Shown here piece by piece: positions 16,689 through 25,516 of a DNA stretch of 64,000 bases. Origin of the DNA: Pseudovibrio sp. Tun.PSC04-5.I4 (GTDB lineage Bacteria > Pseudomonadota > Alphaproteobacteria > Rhizobiales > Stappiaceae); NCBI RefSeq assembly GCF_900104145.1, contig NZ_FNLB01000006.1, positions 3,112,501 through 3,176,500 on the forward strand, given 5' to 3'. The notes under the pieces were generated by a model. The model was not told the origin of the DNA, ran no database searches, and worked only from the letters and a program-made list of their open reading frames with translations. The translations under genes were made by a program, and so were the position numbers. The stretch's first letter is position 1; each line of letters opens with the position of its first letter.

Positions 16689-16876
16689 GCGTTCGCTTTT
16701 GGCGGTATACTCGGTTTTACCGGTTGCGCCAATGTGGTGTATTGAGTTCCTATTAGTACCCAGCAGTATGTACCGATAATTAAATTGGTGATTTGCATAG
16801 GCTTATGCAAGCTGTGAGTTATTGAGTTTTGAAATGCCCGGTTTTTTTGCGGCTGATTGGATCAGAAAGAGATAAA

Positions 16877-17479
16877 ATGCCCCGGCTTGCGTTTTACTAT
16901 GAATTTGCCAGTCCATATTCCTATCTGACCGCCGCCCGCATTGAGCAGCTGGCGAAAGACAGGGGCGTTGATGTTGATTGGCGTCCGTTTTTGCTCGGGC
17001 CAATTTTTAAGCGTCAGGGGTTGGAGAGCTCTCCCTTTGTAGAGAACCGCAAAAAAGGGGCCTACATGTGGCGAGACGTTGCGCGATCCGCTGCAAACCT
17101 CGGGTTGCCTTGGGAAAAGCCAAGTATCTTTCCGCAGAACAGCCTTCTTGCTTCGCGCATTGCGTTCGCGGGACGTAAAGAGCCGTGGATCGGGGCCTTC
17201 TCGCGTGCAGTGTTTCACATGGCTTTTGCGTTGGATGAGGATATCTCCAAGCAGGAGCTTATGATTGCGCTGCTTCGAGAGCTGGATCTGGATGTGGACC
17301 ACATTATGCGCCAAACTGAATCGACGGAAGTGAAGATTGGCTTGCGGGCCGCTGTTGCAGAAGCTGAAGCTATGGGTGTGTTTGGAGCGCCGAGTATGAT
17401 CACCGAAAAAGGTGAGTTGTATTGGGGCAATGATCGCCTTGATGAAGCGCTGGACGCTTCGTTTTTGCGGATTGGCTAG
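16877..17479 (+). CDS. 2-hydroxychromene-2-carboxylate isomerase family protein
   Basis: This 200-residue DsbA-fold, kappa-class GST-like protein begins MPRLAFYYEFASPYSYL, where Ser12 fits the glutathione-activating serine. WRPFLLGPIFK and the C-terminal GVFGAPSMITEKGELYWGNDRL are family signatures. The biological substrate in this organism is not known. AAAGAGATAAA precedes the ATG at 16877, so the 16-residue extension is rejected. Its stop overlaps that of the convergent histidine kinase gene. Confidence 0.9.
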   Translation: MPRLAFYYEFASPYSYLTAARIEQLAKDRGVDVDWRPFLLGPIFKRQGLESSPFVENRKKGAYMWRDVARSAANLGLPWEKPSIFPQNSLLASRIAFAGRKEPWIGAFSRAVFHMAFALDEDISKQELMIALLRELDLDVDHIMRQTESTEVKIGLRAAVAEAEAMGVFGAPSMITEKGELYWGNDRLDEALDASFLRIG

Positions 17480-18609
17480 GGTCTCAAAGCGCTTTCCAAG
17501 ATGCTATACAGCGCTGGCGGATTGACGGGTTTCTCCAAAATCTGGGTGAAGCCATCCTGCAGTAACTGCGGGCGTTGTTCAGGCGGTACGCTTGCGGTGA
17601 TTGCGAAATAGGCTTTGGGTTTCTTGTCGCCATTCTGCATCATTTGCTTGAGGGTTTCAGATCCATTCATCTCCGGCATGTTGAGATCCAGAAAAATCAG
17701 ATCTGCCGGGGTTTCTTTCTGAATCCGTAGAGCTTCCATGCCATTGGCCGCTTCTTTCACATCCAGACCAAAAGACGAGAAAACAGCTTCCAGCAGGTGT
17801 CGGTTGGCTTTGTTGTCGTCCACCACAAGAACTGATCCTTTGAGGGGTGTTCTCAGGTTTCGGTTTTGGTCTGCCTGCGAAGCGCTCGTGCTTTGGCTCT
17901 TTGTGGTTTCATGGAGTGGCAGGAGAATCTCAAAACAAGCTCCATACTCCGAGTTTTTGATGAGACGCATATCGCCGCCAAGCTCGCGGGCGAGGCAGCG
18001 TGTGCTCCATAGGCCTATGCCATTGCCATTTTCACTGCTGGAGGGAGAAGGGGCATTCAATAGACCTGCCTGTTCTGTGGTGAGGCCGGAACCCGAATCC
18101 TTCAGATCCACCACAACATGTGGTTGGTGATCGGTGTATTTGATATGTGCGCTGAGGGTGATCGTTCCAGCATTTGTGTGTTGAATTGCATTATCGATCA
18201 AGACACCGAGAATGCGTTGCAACGCGTTGGCATTGGTTGCATAGGCGGACATGGCGTCTGTGGACCAACGATGGACGAAGTTCAATCCAGCGTGCTTTGC
18301 CTGAGGTGCGTACAGATCCACTATATGTCTCAGTTGCTCGTGAACAGACCTTGCTGGTCGCTCATGGCTGTGACTGATTGGTGCATCTTGCTCTGATGGT
18401 GTTGCCGTTTGCGCGTGCAGGATGATCGTTGCCAGCTCTTGGAGATTGCAGATCTCGTCTTTCAGCGTTGTGAGGTGATGTTGCTGAGTATGTGTCAAAG
18501 GATCGTTGCTGATCAGCTCCGCTGCGGTGTGCATAGCCGCCAATGGTGTTTTCAGATCGTGCACCAATCTCGCAATTTCTTGCTGAGGGATTAGTTTTGG
18601 CGCAGACAT
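17476..18609 (-). CDS. cytoplasmic hybrid histidine kinase with receiver domain
   Basis: The 377-residue protein starts directly with a HisKA-type H-box, LVHDLKTPLAAM (His17). A HATPase domain follows, with the N-box LIDNAIQH near residue 138 and G-box GNGIGLWSTRCLARELGG. A receiver domain runs from about 260, with VLVVDDNKANRH and the phosphoacceptor in LIFLDLNMPEMNG near Asp306. No transmembrane or sensory domain is present, so it must receive its signal from a partner or act as a phosphorelay component. Its cognate regulator is not adjacent. Confidence 0.9.
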   Translation of the reverse strand: MSAPKLIPQQEIARLVHDLKTPLAAMHTAAELISNDPLTHTQQHHLTTLKDEICNLQELATIILHAQTATPSEQDAPISHSHERPARSVHEQLRHIVDLYAPQAKHAGLNFVHRWSTDAMSAYATNANALQRILGVLIDNAIQHTNAGTITLSAHIKYTDHQPHVVVDLKDSGSGLTTEQAGLLNAPSPSSSENGNGIGLWSTRCLARELGGDMRLIKNSEYGACFEILLPLHETTKSQSTSASQADQNRNLRTPLKGSVLVVDDNKANRHLLEAVFSSFGLDVKEAANGMEALRIQKETPADLIFLDLNMPEMNGSETLKQMMQNGDKKPKAYFAITASVPPEQRPQLLQDGFTQILEKPVNPPALYSILESALRP

Positions 18610-18771
18610 GAGATAACTCCTTGATGAACCCTTGGGAGTGAGCCTAAAACACTGCTGTTAAAAGTTCTCTCAGTTCTGGTCAAAATCCACCGAGATTTTG
18701 GTTTGCGACTTGCAGGCTCATGGTCTGTACAAGGGGGCGGGTCAATACTCCAACAGGTAAGCGATATTGGA

Positions 18772-19734
18772 ATGCTGTTCAGTACTCTACAAGTGGTGTT
18801 TCCGATTTTTGCGACAGTGGGAGTTGGTTATGGGTTTGGCTTTGCCGGATTGCTGAATAAGCAGGTCGGCGACAACCTGAGCACCTTTTGTATAACTGTT
18901 CTCATTCCTGTTTTGATTTTCAGAACCTTGGCAACCTCTGATCTTGCTGGTCTCAGTCCGTGGTCATTGTGGGGAACTTACTACACCGCGCTTGCCATCT
19001 GTGCCGCTCTGGGTGGTTTCTTTGTTCGCAAAGTGTTTGGCAGAGAAGCCAGGGCAGCTTGTATTGGTGGATTCTCTGCAGCGTTCTCTAACATGTCCTT
19101 AGTGGGTATTCCGGTTATTACGTCCGCCTATGGGCCGGAGGCATTGGTCCCGATTTCACTGATTATCTCCATCCATGCGCCATCTGTGACATTGGTGTTT
19201 GTGCTGGCGATGGAGCGGGCTGTTGTGGTGGACGGTTATCAGGATGCGCGGCCTATGAATGAGGTGATGCGCTCGGTATTCAATACGCTGATCAAAAGCC
19301 CTTTGGTGATTGCTATTCTGCTGGGTGTGAGTTGGAACTTCTCTGGTTACGAGCTGCCTATGTTGGTGGATGGGGTGCTCAATCCATTGGCGAAAGCTGC
19401 AAGTCCTGTGGCCTTGTTTTCGGTTGGGATGAGCCTGCTGAACTATGGCGTGCGCGGGAATATTGCGATTGGCAGTGTGTTGAGCCTGTTGAAGGTTGTG
19501 CTGATGCCTGCATTGGTGTTGGGGTTGGGAGCCTCTATTTTTCAGCTTCCTCCGTATTGGGTTGCAGTCGCTACACTGGCAGCAGCATGCCCAACCGGGG
19601 TGGTGGCGTACCTATATGCTAGTCAGTTTGGAACCGGCCATGCTATGAGTGCGAACTCCATTAGCCTGACGACGATTTTCTCAATAATCACAATGAGTTT
19701 CTGGCTTTGGGTTTTGAACTATCTGGGGTACTAA
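18772..19734 (+). CDS. AEC family (auxin efflux carrier-like) permease, paralogue 1
   Basis: This 320-residue protein has about ten helices in two halves, the layout of AEC carriers that move malonate, malate or other small acids. Signatures include FPIFATVGVGYG at the N-terminus, GFSAAFSNMSLVGIPV and AAACPTGVVAYLYASQFG near the C-terminus. The ORF is open from 18703, but the ATG at 18772 starts at the first helix. The following gene is a paralogue of identical length only 30 bp downstream. The substrate cannot be told from sequence. Confidence 0.9.
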   Translation: MLFSTLQVVFPIFATVGVGYGFGFAGLLNKQVGDNLSTFCITVLIPVLIFRTLATSDLAGLSPWSLWGTYYTALAICAALGGFFVRKVFGREARAACIGGFSAAFSNMSLVGIPVITSAYGPEALVPISLIISIHAPSVTLVFVLAMERAVVVDGYQDARPMNEVMRSVFNTLIKSPLVIAILLGVSWNFSGYELPMLVDGVLNPLAKAASPVALFSVGMSLLNYGVRGNIAIGSVLSLLKVVLMPALVLGLGASIFQLPPYWVAVATLAAACPTGVVAYLYASQFGTGHAMSANSISLTTIFSIITMSFWLWVLNYLGY

Positions 19735-19764
19735 AGAGATCACACCCTATCATTTGAGATCCCC

Positions 19765-20727
19765 ATGATTGTTCAGGTTTTTTTCGTTGTCTTCCCCATT
19801 TTTGCGCTCGTTGGCATTGGTTATACCGTCGCTGCAATTGGCTATCTTGATAAAAGCCTCGGCGATATTCTGAGCAAGTTTTGTGTGAGCCTGCTTATTC
19901 CCATCCTTCTGTTCCGCAGTCTTGGTTCTGCGAACCTGAGCGGCATTTCTCCATGGGGTTACTGGTTAACCTATTACAGTTCCATGGCTGTTATGGCGTT
20001 TTTGGGTGGGTTGTTCGTACGCGTTGTCTTTAAGCGCGAAGCGCGGGCCGCTGTGATTGGCGGGCTGACTGCTTCCTTCTCCAATACCGTTTTGGTTGGC
20101 ATTCCGCTGATTGACGCGGTTTATGGATCTGAAGGAACGGTTCTGATTTCGCTGCTGATTGTGTTCCATGCACCGTTGACGGCGTTGACTGCCTCCGTGC
20201 TGATGGAGCGGGCTGTGGTGATTGATGGACACAAAGCACCGCGCTCTAAACGTGAGCTTCTGAAATCAGTCGGCAGAGGGCTGGTGACCAATCCTATCCT
20301 CTATGGGGTGGTGAGTGGGTTGCTTTGGAACGTCTCCGGCTTTGAACTGCCGGGCGTTGTGGAGCAGGTGACAACACCGCTGGCCAAAGCAGCGTCTCCC
20401 GTTGCGCTGGTGGCTGTGGGCATGAGTATGGTGAGCTACGGTATTCGTGGAAACCTTGCCATTGGTGGAGTGCTGGCGGCCTTTAAATCCTTGGTGATGC
20501 CACTGGTCGTGTTTGTTATGGCTGCGTATGTTGTTGGTCTTCCACCCATGTGGGTTGGTGTTGCAACATTGATTGCAGCGTGCCCGACCGGTGTGTTTTC
20601 CTTCATCATGGCAAACCAGTTTGGAACAGGGCACGCCATGTCCACCAACGGGATTGCGATCACCACAGCGATCTCTGTGTTTTCAATCAGCTTCTGGCTG
20701 TGGTTTGTTCAGATGCAGGGTTACTGA
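19765..20727 (+). CDS. AEC family permease, paralogue 2
   Basis: This 320-residue AEC permease is clearly related along its whole length to the gene just upstream: FPIFALVGIGYT, GLTASFSNTVLVGIPL and AACPTGVFSFIMANQFGTGHAMS match position by position. The pair looks like a tandem duplication that has since diverged. Its 3' end overlaps the convergent gluQ gene by about 40 bp, and no terminator lies between them. Members of the family work alone, so the copies may differ in substrate. Confidence 0.9.
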   Translation: MIVQVFFVVFPIFALVGIGYTVAAIGYLDKSLGDILSKFCVSLLIPILLFRSLGSANLSGISPWGYWLTYYSSMAVMAFLGGLFVRVVFKREARAAVIGGLTASFSNTVLVGIPLIDAVYGSEGTVLISLLIVFHAPLTALTASVLMERAVVIDGHKAPRSKRELLKSVGRGLVTNPILYGVVSGLLWNVSGFELPGVVEQVTTPLAKAASPVALVAVGMSMVSYGIRGNLAIGGVLAAFKSLVMPLVVFVMAAYVVGLPPMWVGVATLIAACPTGVFSFIMANQFGTGHAMSTNGIAITTAISVFSISFWLWFVQMQGY

Positions 20728-21574
20728 GCATTTCTCTGATTTGAGCAGGCGTTACGCCGCTTGCACGTAGTTCGCGCAGGGAGGTGTCCTTGGCGGATTT
20801 GGCAAGCTTGCGGCCATCTGCTCCCATTATCAGGTGATGGTGCTCGTAGAGTGGTTCTGGCAGGTTCAGCAGTGTTTGCAGCAGGCGGTGTACGCTGGTT
20901 GCATGGTAGAGGTCTGTTCCGCGCAGTATATGCGTAATGCCTTGTAATGCATCATCCACCACGACCGAGAGGTGATAGCTGGTTGGCGTATCTTTGCGGG
21001 CCAGAACCACATCTCCCCAAGCGGCCGGGTCGGCTTGAATTTTGCCAGTGCGGGCTTCCTGCCAGCGGAGCGGCTGACCAACTGCTGCGATGGCTTTTTC
21101 CATATTCAGGCGTAGAGCATAAGGCGCATCAGAGTTCTGGCGCTCCTGCTGGTCCTGTGCGCTGAGAACTTTGTCATCACCGGGGTAAAGCGGTGCGCCA
21201 TCTGGATCTCTTGGCCATGGGGTGCCTGTTGCATCTTGCTGAGCTACGAAACGTTTGATTTGGGCGCGGGTGAGATAGGCTTTGTAAACGAGGCTTCTCT
21301 CTTCCAGCTTGTGAAGAGTGCATTGATAGTCCTCGAAATGTTCTGACTGTTTGCGAACAGGTTCTTCCCACTGAATACCAAGCCAGTGCAGGTCTTCCAG
21401 CATGTCTGCCTGAAGCTGAGGCGTGCAGCGGATTGTGTCGATATCCTCGACGCGCAACAGGAGTTTACCGCCGTATTTTTGAGCGGCCCGCTGATTGAGG
21501 ATAGCCGAATAGGCGTGGCCAAGGTGCAGGTGGCCATTGGGAGAGGGGGCAAAGCGATAGACAGGCAAGTTCAT
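20687..21574 (-). CDS. gluQ: glutamyl-Q tRNA(Asp) synthetase
   Basis: GluQ-RS attaches glutamate to queuosine at the wobble base of tRNA(Asp). The 295-residue protein lacks the anticodon-binding half of GluRS, as expected. It has RFAPSPNGHLHLGHAYSA with the HIGH-like HLGH, and a KMSKS-like GRKLAKSAKD near residue 256. The insertion that holds four zinc ligands in the E. coli enzyme reads LVYKAYLTRAQIKRF here, with no cysteines, so zinc is probably not bound. It is convergent with, and overlaps, the AEC gene. Confidence 0.93.
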   Translation of the reverse strand: MNLPVYRFAPSPNGHLHLGHAYSAILNQRAAQKYGGKLLLRVEDIDTIRCTPQLQADMLEDLHWLGIQWEEPVRKQSEHFEDYQCTLHKLEERSLVYKAYLTRAQIKRFVAQQDATGTPWPRDPDGAPLYPGDDKVLSAQDQQERQNSDAPYALRLNMEKAIAAVGQPLRWQEARTGKIQADPAAWGDVVLARKDTPTSYHLSVVVDDALQGITHILRGTDLYHATSVHRLLQTLLNLPEPLYEHHHLIMGADGRKLAKSAKDTSLRELRASGVTPAQIREMLSNPASEQTTARS

Positions 21575-21599
21575 TTGCGAAATGGTTCTACTTGGAATA

Positions 21600-22289
21600 A
21601 TGACTCACACGTTATTAGAGCATCTTTGTCAGCTTGAGGAGGGGGCGTTGAAACCTATCGATACGCTTGAGGATATTGAGCGGGAACTTTCTGCGCTCGT
21701 TTTGTTGGATGAGCGGCTGGTTCATGTCCGCGAGATTGCCGGTGATGTGCCCTTGCGGCGGCGGACTGCTGATTTTGCTGGCCTATGCAATATCGTTGTG
21801 GCGCAGTTGATCTCTGTGGCAGCGGCGGCAAGCATCTGGGCGCGGTTGGATGCCTTGGTGGTGCCGTTTGAGCCGGATGTGCTGCTTTCCAAGAGTGATG
21901 AAGATTTGCTGGGTGTGGGTCTTTCCAACGCCAAGCTGCGGACGCTGAAGGCGATTGCGGGAGAGCTGAAAGCTGGGTTGGTACTTGATGAAGCAGTGAA
22001 CTGGCCGGGAACGGTGGCGCATAAACGGCTTTGCGAGATCAAAGGCATTGGCCCGTGGTCTGCGGATATCTTTCTCCTGTTTTGCGCCGGGCACCCGGAT
22101 GTGTTTCCCATTGGGGATGTGGCGCTTCAGGCTGCTGTGCAACATGCCTACGGGTTGGAAGACCGCCCGAAAGGTAAGGTGCTGGAAAAGATTGCAAAAG
22201 CGTGGTCTCCTCACCGCGGAACAGCTGCCCGGTTGTTCTGGGCATATTATCGCGTGATGAAACAAGGCAGAGAGACACTGCCGGTTTAA
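21600..22289 (+). CDS. DNA-3-methyladenine glycosylase II-like protein
   Basis: This 229-residue HhH-GPD protein resembles AlkA and related base-excision glycosylases that remove alkylated purines. The helix-hairpin-helix and GPD region reads LCEIKGIGPWSADIFLLF, and the catalytic aspartate is in PIGDVALQ near residue 172. It lacks the N-terminal AlkA domain, so it is the short form. ATG at 21600 is used, with an earlier ATG at 21582 possible. It is divergent from gluQ with about 25 bp between starts, so promoters must overlap the coding ends. Confidence 0.9.
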   Translation: MTHTLLEHLCQLEEGALKPIDTLEDIERELSALVLLDERLVHVREIAGDVPLRRRTADFAGLCNIVVAQLISVAAAASIWARLDALVVPFEPDVLLSKSDEDLLGVGLSNAKLRTLKAIAGELKAGLVLDEAVNWPGTVAHKRLCEIKGIGPWSADIFLLFCAGHPDVFPIGDVALQAAVQHAYGLEDRPKGKVLEKIAKAWSPHRGTAARLFWAYYRVMKQGRETLPV

Positions 22290-22328
22290 GTTATTGCTAG
22301 TCAGATTATTTGAAGAGGAGCTTTTCCG

Positions 22329-22763
22329 ATGGAAACCAAAGGTTTTGTGCAGGCCGTAGAGACTCAGATTGCCCTGCTTCGAGATGGGAAACCGCTGGAG
22401 GCGTTTGATACATTCTTTGGCTCCTCTGTGCAGATGTTTGCCAATGACGTTTTGTTTGCGAGTGGGGCTGTTGAAGGCCGCGCCAAGCAAGAGCCGTTCA
22501 TTTCTGCGGCGCAATCCATCATGGGAAAGATCGAAGATGTGGTGATGGATGAGAAACGTGGATTGTGTGCGTTCCGTAATCTCAGCAGTTTTGTAGATGG
22601 CGCTGGTGTTGCTCGCCAGATTGATGGTTTGAGCTGGCAGCGCTGGGATACTGGTAAGATTGTTGAAGAGCGTTACTATGACGGTGAGGCCATGCAAGGC
22701 CTGTTGGATGGTGGCTTGCTCAACGACCTTGCCGGACACATGGCGATGAAAGAGGCGGAATGA
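22329..22763 (+). CDS. NTF2-like (SnoaL-type) small protein
   Basis: This 144-residue protein shows the NTF2-like pattern: an N-terminal helix QIALLRDGKPLEAFDTFF, then a beta sheet with WQRWDTGKIVEERYYDGEA. It begins after a strong GAAGAGGAG site. Its stop overlaps the start of the esterase gene in an ATGA, so the two are translated together. The function is unknown; the coupling suggests a shared pathway with the esterase. Confidence 0.75.
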   Translation: METKGFVQAVETQIALLRDGKPLEAFDTFFGSSVQMFANDVLFASGAVEGRAKQEPFISAAQSIMGKIEDVVMDEKRGLCAFRNLSSFVDGAGVARQIDGLSWQRWDTGKIVEERYYDGEAMQGLLDGGLLNDLAGHMAMKEAE

Positions 22764-23431
22764 GTGTGAGTGAACTGGACTGCATCCGTTTAGAGCCGGG
22801 CCATGCGCCTGTACGAAAGCTGCTGGTTCTGCTGCATGGTTATGGTGGTGATGCGGGGGACATGGAACCGACAGGCCGTGTTTTGCGGGATGGGTTGCCG
22901 GGAACGGCTGTCGTCTGCCTCAACGGGCCTGAACCCTGTGCGCATTGGGTGGAAGGGCGGCAGTGGTTTGCTGCTATGGACTTTGATGCACGTGAGGTTT
23001 GGGATGGTGTGCAGGTTGCTGCGCCGTTGATCAACCGTGCGCTGGATGCGGAACTAAAGCATTACGGCCTCAATAATCGTGACATGGTGATTGGTGGTTT
23101 CTCTCAAGGCGCAATGGTGGCGTTGCATGTGGGGCCGCGGCGGTATGTGGAACCTGCTGGTCTTCTCAGCTTCTCCGGTGTTCTCGGTGGTCCCTCTAAC
23201 CTAATTGAGCAGATGCTGGTGCGTCCACCCGTAATGCTGTTGCAGGGCGCGGATGATGATGTTGTTGCTCCGATGTATATGGAAGCTGCGGAAGGTGTAT
23301 TGAAATCCGCTGGGTTTGACGTGGAAGCGCATATGATTGAAGAGCTGGAGCATTCGATAGATGAGGAAGCTGAAGCATTTGCGCTCAAATTTCTTCGTCA
23401 GCGATTTGAAATGGATAAAAGCGCGGCCTAA
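22760..23431 (+). CDS. alpha/beta hydrolase, phospholipase/carboxylesterase type
   Basis: The 223-residue enzyme belongs to the carboxylesterase/YpfH group. The oxyanion motif LLVLLHGYGGD starts near residue 21, the nucleophile is Ser115 in GGFSQGA, the acid is Asp167 in GADDDVV, and His198 in ELEHSI completes the triad. It overlaps the preceding NTF2-like gene by 4 bp. Natural substrates of this group are poorly known. Confidence 0.92.
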   Translation: MSVSELDCIRLEPGHAPVRKLLVLLHGYGGDAGDMEPTGRVLRDGLPGTAVVCLNGPEPCAHWVEGRQWFAAMDFDAREVWDGVQVAAPLINRALDAELKHYGLNNRDMVIGGFSQGAMVALHVGPRRYVEPAGLLSFSGVLGGPSNLIEQMLVRPPVMLLQGADDDVVAPMYMEAAEGVLKSAGFDVEAHMIEELEHSIDEEAEAFALKFLRQRFEMDKSAA

Positions 23432-23464
23432 TTGAATATGGACGGGCTGCCGAGGAGGGGTTTT

Positions 23465-23938
23465 ATGTTGCAGAGTAAGCGGGCCAAACAGTTTCAAAGC
23501 CTATTGGATGAGCGTGGCTTGGGACTGAAAGTGGTGGAACTGCCAGAATCCAGTCGGTCAGCCGAGGAAGCAGCGCACGCGCTGGGCTGTAATCAGGCGC
23601 AGATTGTGAAGTCTCTGGTGTTCAAAAATATGGAGACGGATGCGCCTCTTCTGGTTTTGGCCAGTGGCACCAATCGTGTGAACGAAGAGGCGATCTCGGG
23701 TTTTTTGGGCGCACCAATTGAACGGCCAGATGCAAAATATGTGCGCGCTGTGACGGGTTTTTCCATTGGAGGCATTCCGCCGCTGGGCCATAAGCAGGAA
23801 ATTGAGATCTATGTGGATGAAGATCTGCTTGGGTTTGACGAAATCTGGGCCGCTGCTGGCACGCCGAGTGCGGTGTTTATGATGCCGGGAAACTTGCCGG
23901 ATATCCTTGGGACTCACCGCATCATCAGCGTCAAGTGA
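23465..23938 (+). CDS. YbaK/prolyl-tRNA deacylase domain protein
   Basis: This 157-residue protein of the YbaK/ProX group hydrolyses misacylated tRNA (for example Cys-tRNA(Pro) or Ala-tRNA(Pro)). The catalytic-site lysine is Lys49 in QIVKSLVF, and the loop GGIPPLGH lies at 102-109. A GAGGAGG site at 23452-23458 fixes the ATG at 23465. It follows the esterase by 33 bp and may share its transcript. The specific tRNA substrate cannot be assigned from sequence alone. Confidence 0.92.
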   Translation: MLQSKRAKQFQSLLDERGLGLKVVELPESSRSAEEAAHALGCNQAQIVKSLVFKNMETDAPLLVLASGTNRVNEEAISGFLGAPIERPDAKYVRAVTGFSIGGIPPLGHKQEIEIYVDEDLLGFDEIWAAAGTPSAVFMMPGNLPDILGTHRIISVK

Positions 23939-23942
23939 TGGG

Positions 23943-24155
23943 TTATAACCTGTCTTCCACTGGCCAGTGAGTGTAAGCGAGGACCCATAAAAAGATCAGA
24001 TTGACGAGAGGGATAAAGGCTAGAATTGTCCAGAGCCGCGAAAAGCCCAAGCGGTTCAGAATACGAGCAACTGGAATAGCAAAAGCGAATATCCAAACAA
24101 TCATGATGACGATCTGCCAAAGTGCAAACCCTTCCATCATCATATAATGATCCAT
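23943..24155 (-). CDS. small two-helix membrane protein
   Basis: This 70-residue protein has two hydrophobic helices (IVIMIVWIFAFAIPVARIL and WTILAFIPLVNLIFLWVLAY) with a short basic loop between. The pattern resembles small conserved inner-membrane proteins of unknown function in this class. ATG at 24155 is chosen because GGGAGG sits 6 bp upstream; an in-frame codon at 24173 is weaker. It lies downstream of the polyprenyl synthase gene on the same strand, 150 bp away, and ends 4 bp from the convergent ybaK-like gene. Confidence 0.7.
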   Translation of the reverse strand: MDHYMMMEGFALWQIVIMIVWIFAFAIPVARILNRLGFSRLWTILAFIPLVNLIFLWVLAYTHWPVEDRL

Positions 24156-24307
24156 GGGTGACCTCCCGTTCATCTTCGTCAGGATCGAATATCCTTAGGA
24201 AAACGGCGAAGGTCAAAGAGAATATTTATTGATCACAAATGCTTATATTGAAATCATGGACACAGATTTCAGGGTACTGCAGTTGCTTTTAAGCTGGCAG
24301 GAAATGC

Positions 24308-25213
24308 TTAGCTTTCGCGGTCTGCGATGTAACGCGCCAATGTCTTCATGGTGTTGGCCTTCTCGCCGTAGGGTTCGAGAAGTTCATCTGCTTCGTTGAT
24401 CAGGCGAGACAGTTCCTGACGGGTTTGGTTTTCACCCAGCAAGCTGACGAGAGTTGCCTTGCCAGCTTCCGCATCTTTGCCTGTCGCTTTGCCAACAATC
24501 TCTGCATCGCCCGTTAAATCCAGAAGATCATCTGCCATCTGGAAGGCGAGGCCGATGATTTCACCAAAGCGGGTGAGGCGGGCAATATCATCTTCTGAAG
24601 CATTTGCCAGAATTGCACCTGCACGACACGCATAGCGAATGAGGGCGCCAGTCTTCATGGCTTGAAGTTGGCGGATCTCTGCTTCGGTGCGGTCACGGTG
24701 TTCGGAGGCAAGGTCCAGCATCTGGCCGCCTGCCATTCCGCCAATACCAGAAGCGCGTGCAAGTTCCTGCGATAAACGCAGGCGGATTGCGGCATCTGGA
24801 TGAACACTTTCATCAGCGATGAAATCGAATGCGATTGTTAAAAGCGCGTCACCTGCAAGAATGGCTGTGGCTTCGTCAAAGGCTTTGTGTGTGGTTGGGC
24901 GACCTCTGCGCACGTCATCATCATCCATTGCGGGAAGATCATCATGAGCGAGAGAATAGCAGTGGATGCATTCCAGAGCAGAAGCTGCCACCAGCGTTCC
25001 ATTGTCTGCATGTCCAAACATGCGAGCTGTTTCTACCAGCAGAACCGGGCGAAGACGTTTTCCGCCAGATAGAGCCGCATAGTTCATAGCTTCCAGCAAG
25101 CGTTCTGGACGAGCTACTTCTTCCTGAAGGACTGTTTTGCCTAGAAGAGCAGTGAGTGTTTCTTCAAGAGACTGAGCGGTTTCGGTGATAACCAAATTCA
25201 GAGCAACTGACAC
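24308..25213 (-). CDS. ispA: short-chain polyprenyl (farnesyl/geranylgeranyl) diphosphate synthase
   Basis: This enzyme condenses isopentenyl diphosphate into FPP or GGPP for quinone, undecaprenyl and hopanoid or carotenoid synthesis. The first aspartate-rich motif DDLPAMDDDD lies near residues 88-98 and the second, DDLLD, near 227. GGKRLRP and GGQMLDL are also present. The GTG at 25213 is preferred, with AGGAT 9 bp upstream, giving 301 residues, the family length. The 38-residue open extension to 25327 is hydrophobic and atypical. Chain length cannot be set with certainty from this reading. Confidence 0.93.
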   Translation of the reverse strand: MSVALNLVITETAQSLEETLTALLGKTVLQEEVARPERLLEAMNYAALSGGKRLRPVLLVETARMFGHADNGTLVAASALECIHCYSLAHDDLPAMDDDDVRRGRPTTHKAFDEATAILAGDALLTIAFDFIADESVHPDAAIRLRLSQELARASGIGGMAGGQMLDLASEHRDRTEAEIRQLQAMKTGALIRYACRAGAILANASEDDIARLTRFGEIIGLAFQMADDLLDLTGDAEIVGKATGKDAEAGKATLVSLLGENQTRQELSRLINEADELLEPYGEKANTMKTLARYIADRES

Positions 25214-25516
25214 AGGATCACATCCTAAAAAGAAGAAGCTAAAGTACAGCAGAACAATAAAAGTGCATTCTAATGAAGCACTGAGCCTAGTGTTCGTGTG
25301 TCCTGAATTCTCGCGGAGGTCAAGCAAATTACTAAGGATCTGTGAGGGCCCTACGTATTTTCTACCTAGTGAAATGCAAGTGAGATTTCCCGTGGAGTTG
25401 CATTGTGACAGGTTTTTTCATTAGGTTAAATCGAAAGTTACCTAAGGTTATGTAATGATGACCTTGCAATAAGGCACCCTAGATAAGTCAGCTATAAGAG
25501 ATGATGGGGGAATGGA
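25214..25516. other. divergent intergenic region ispA/cfa
   Basis: This 300-bp gap must hold promoters for both genes. I see no gene, no strong palindrome and no clear sigma-70 pair. Confidence 0.5.

Noticed and set aside
21783..22739. Minus-strand open frame of 318 codons opposite the glycosylase and NTF2-like genes
   Set aside because: The plus-strand genes have clear families, ribosome sites and coupling; the antisense frame shows none.
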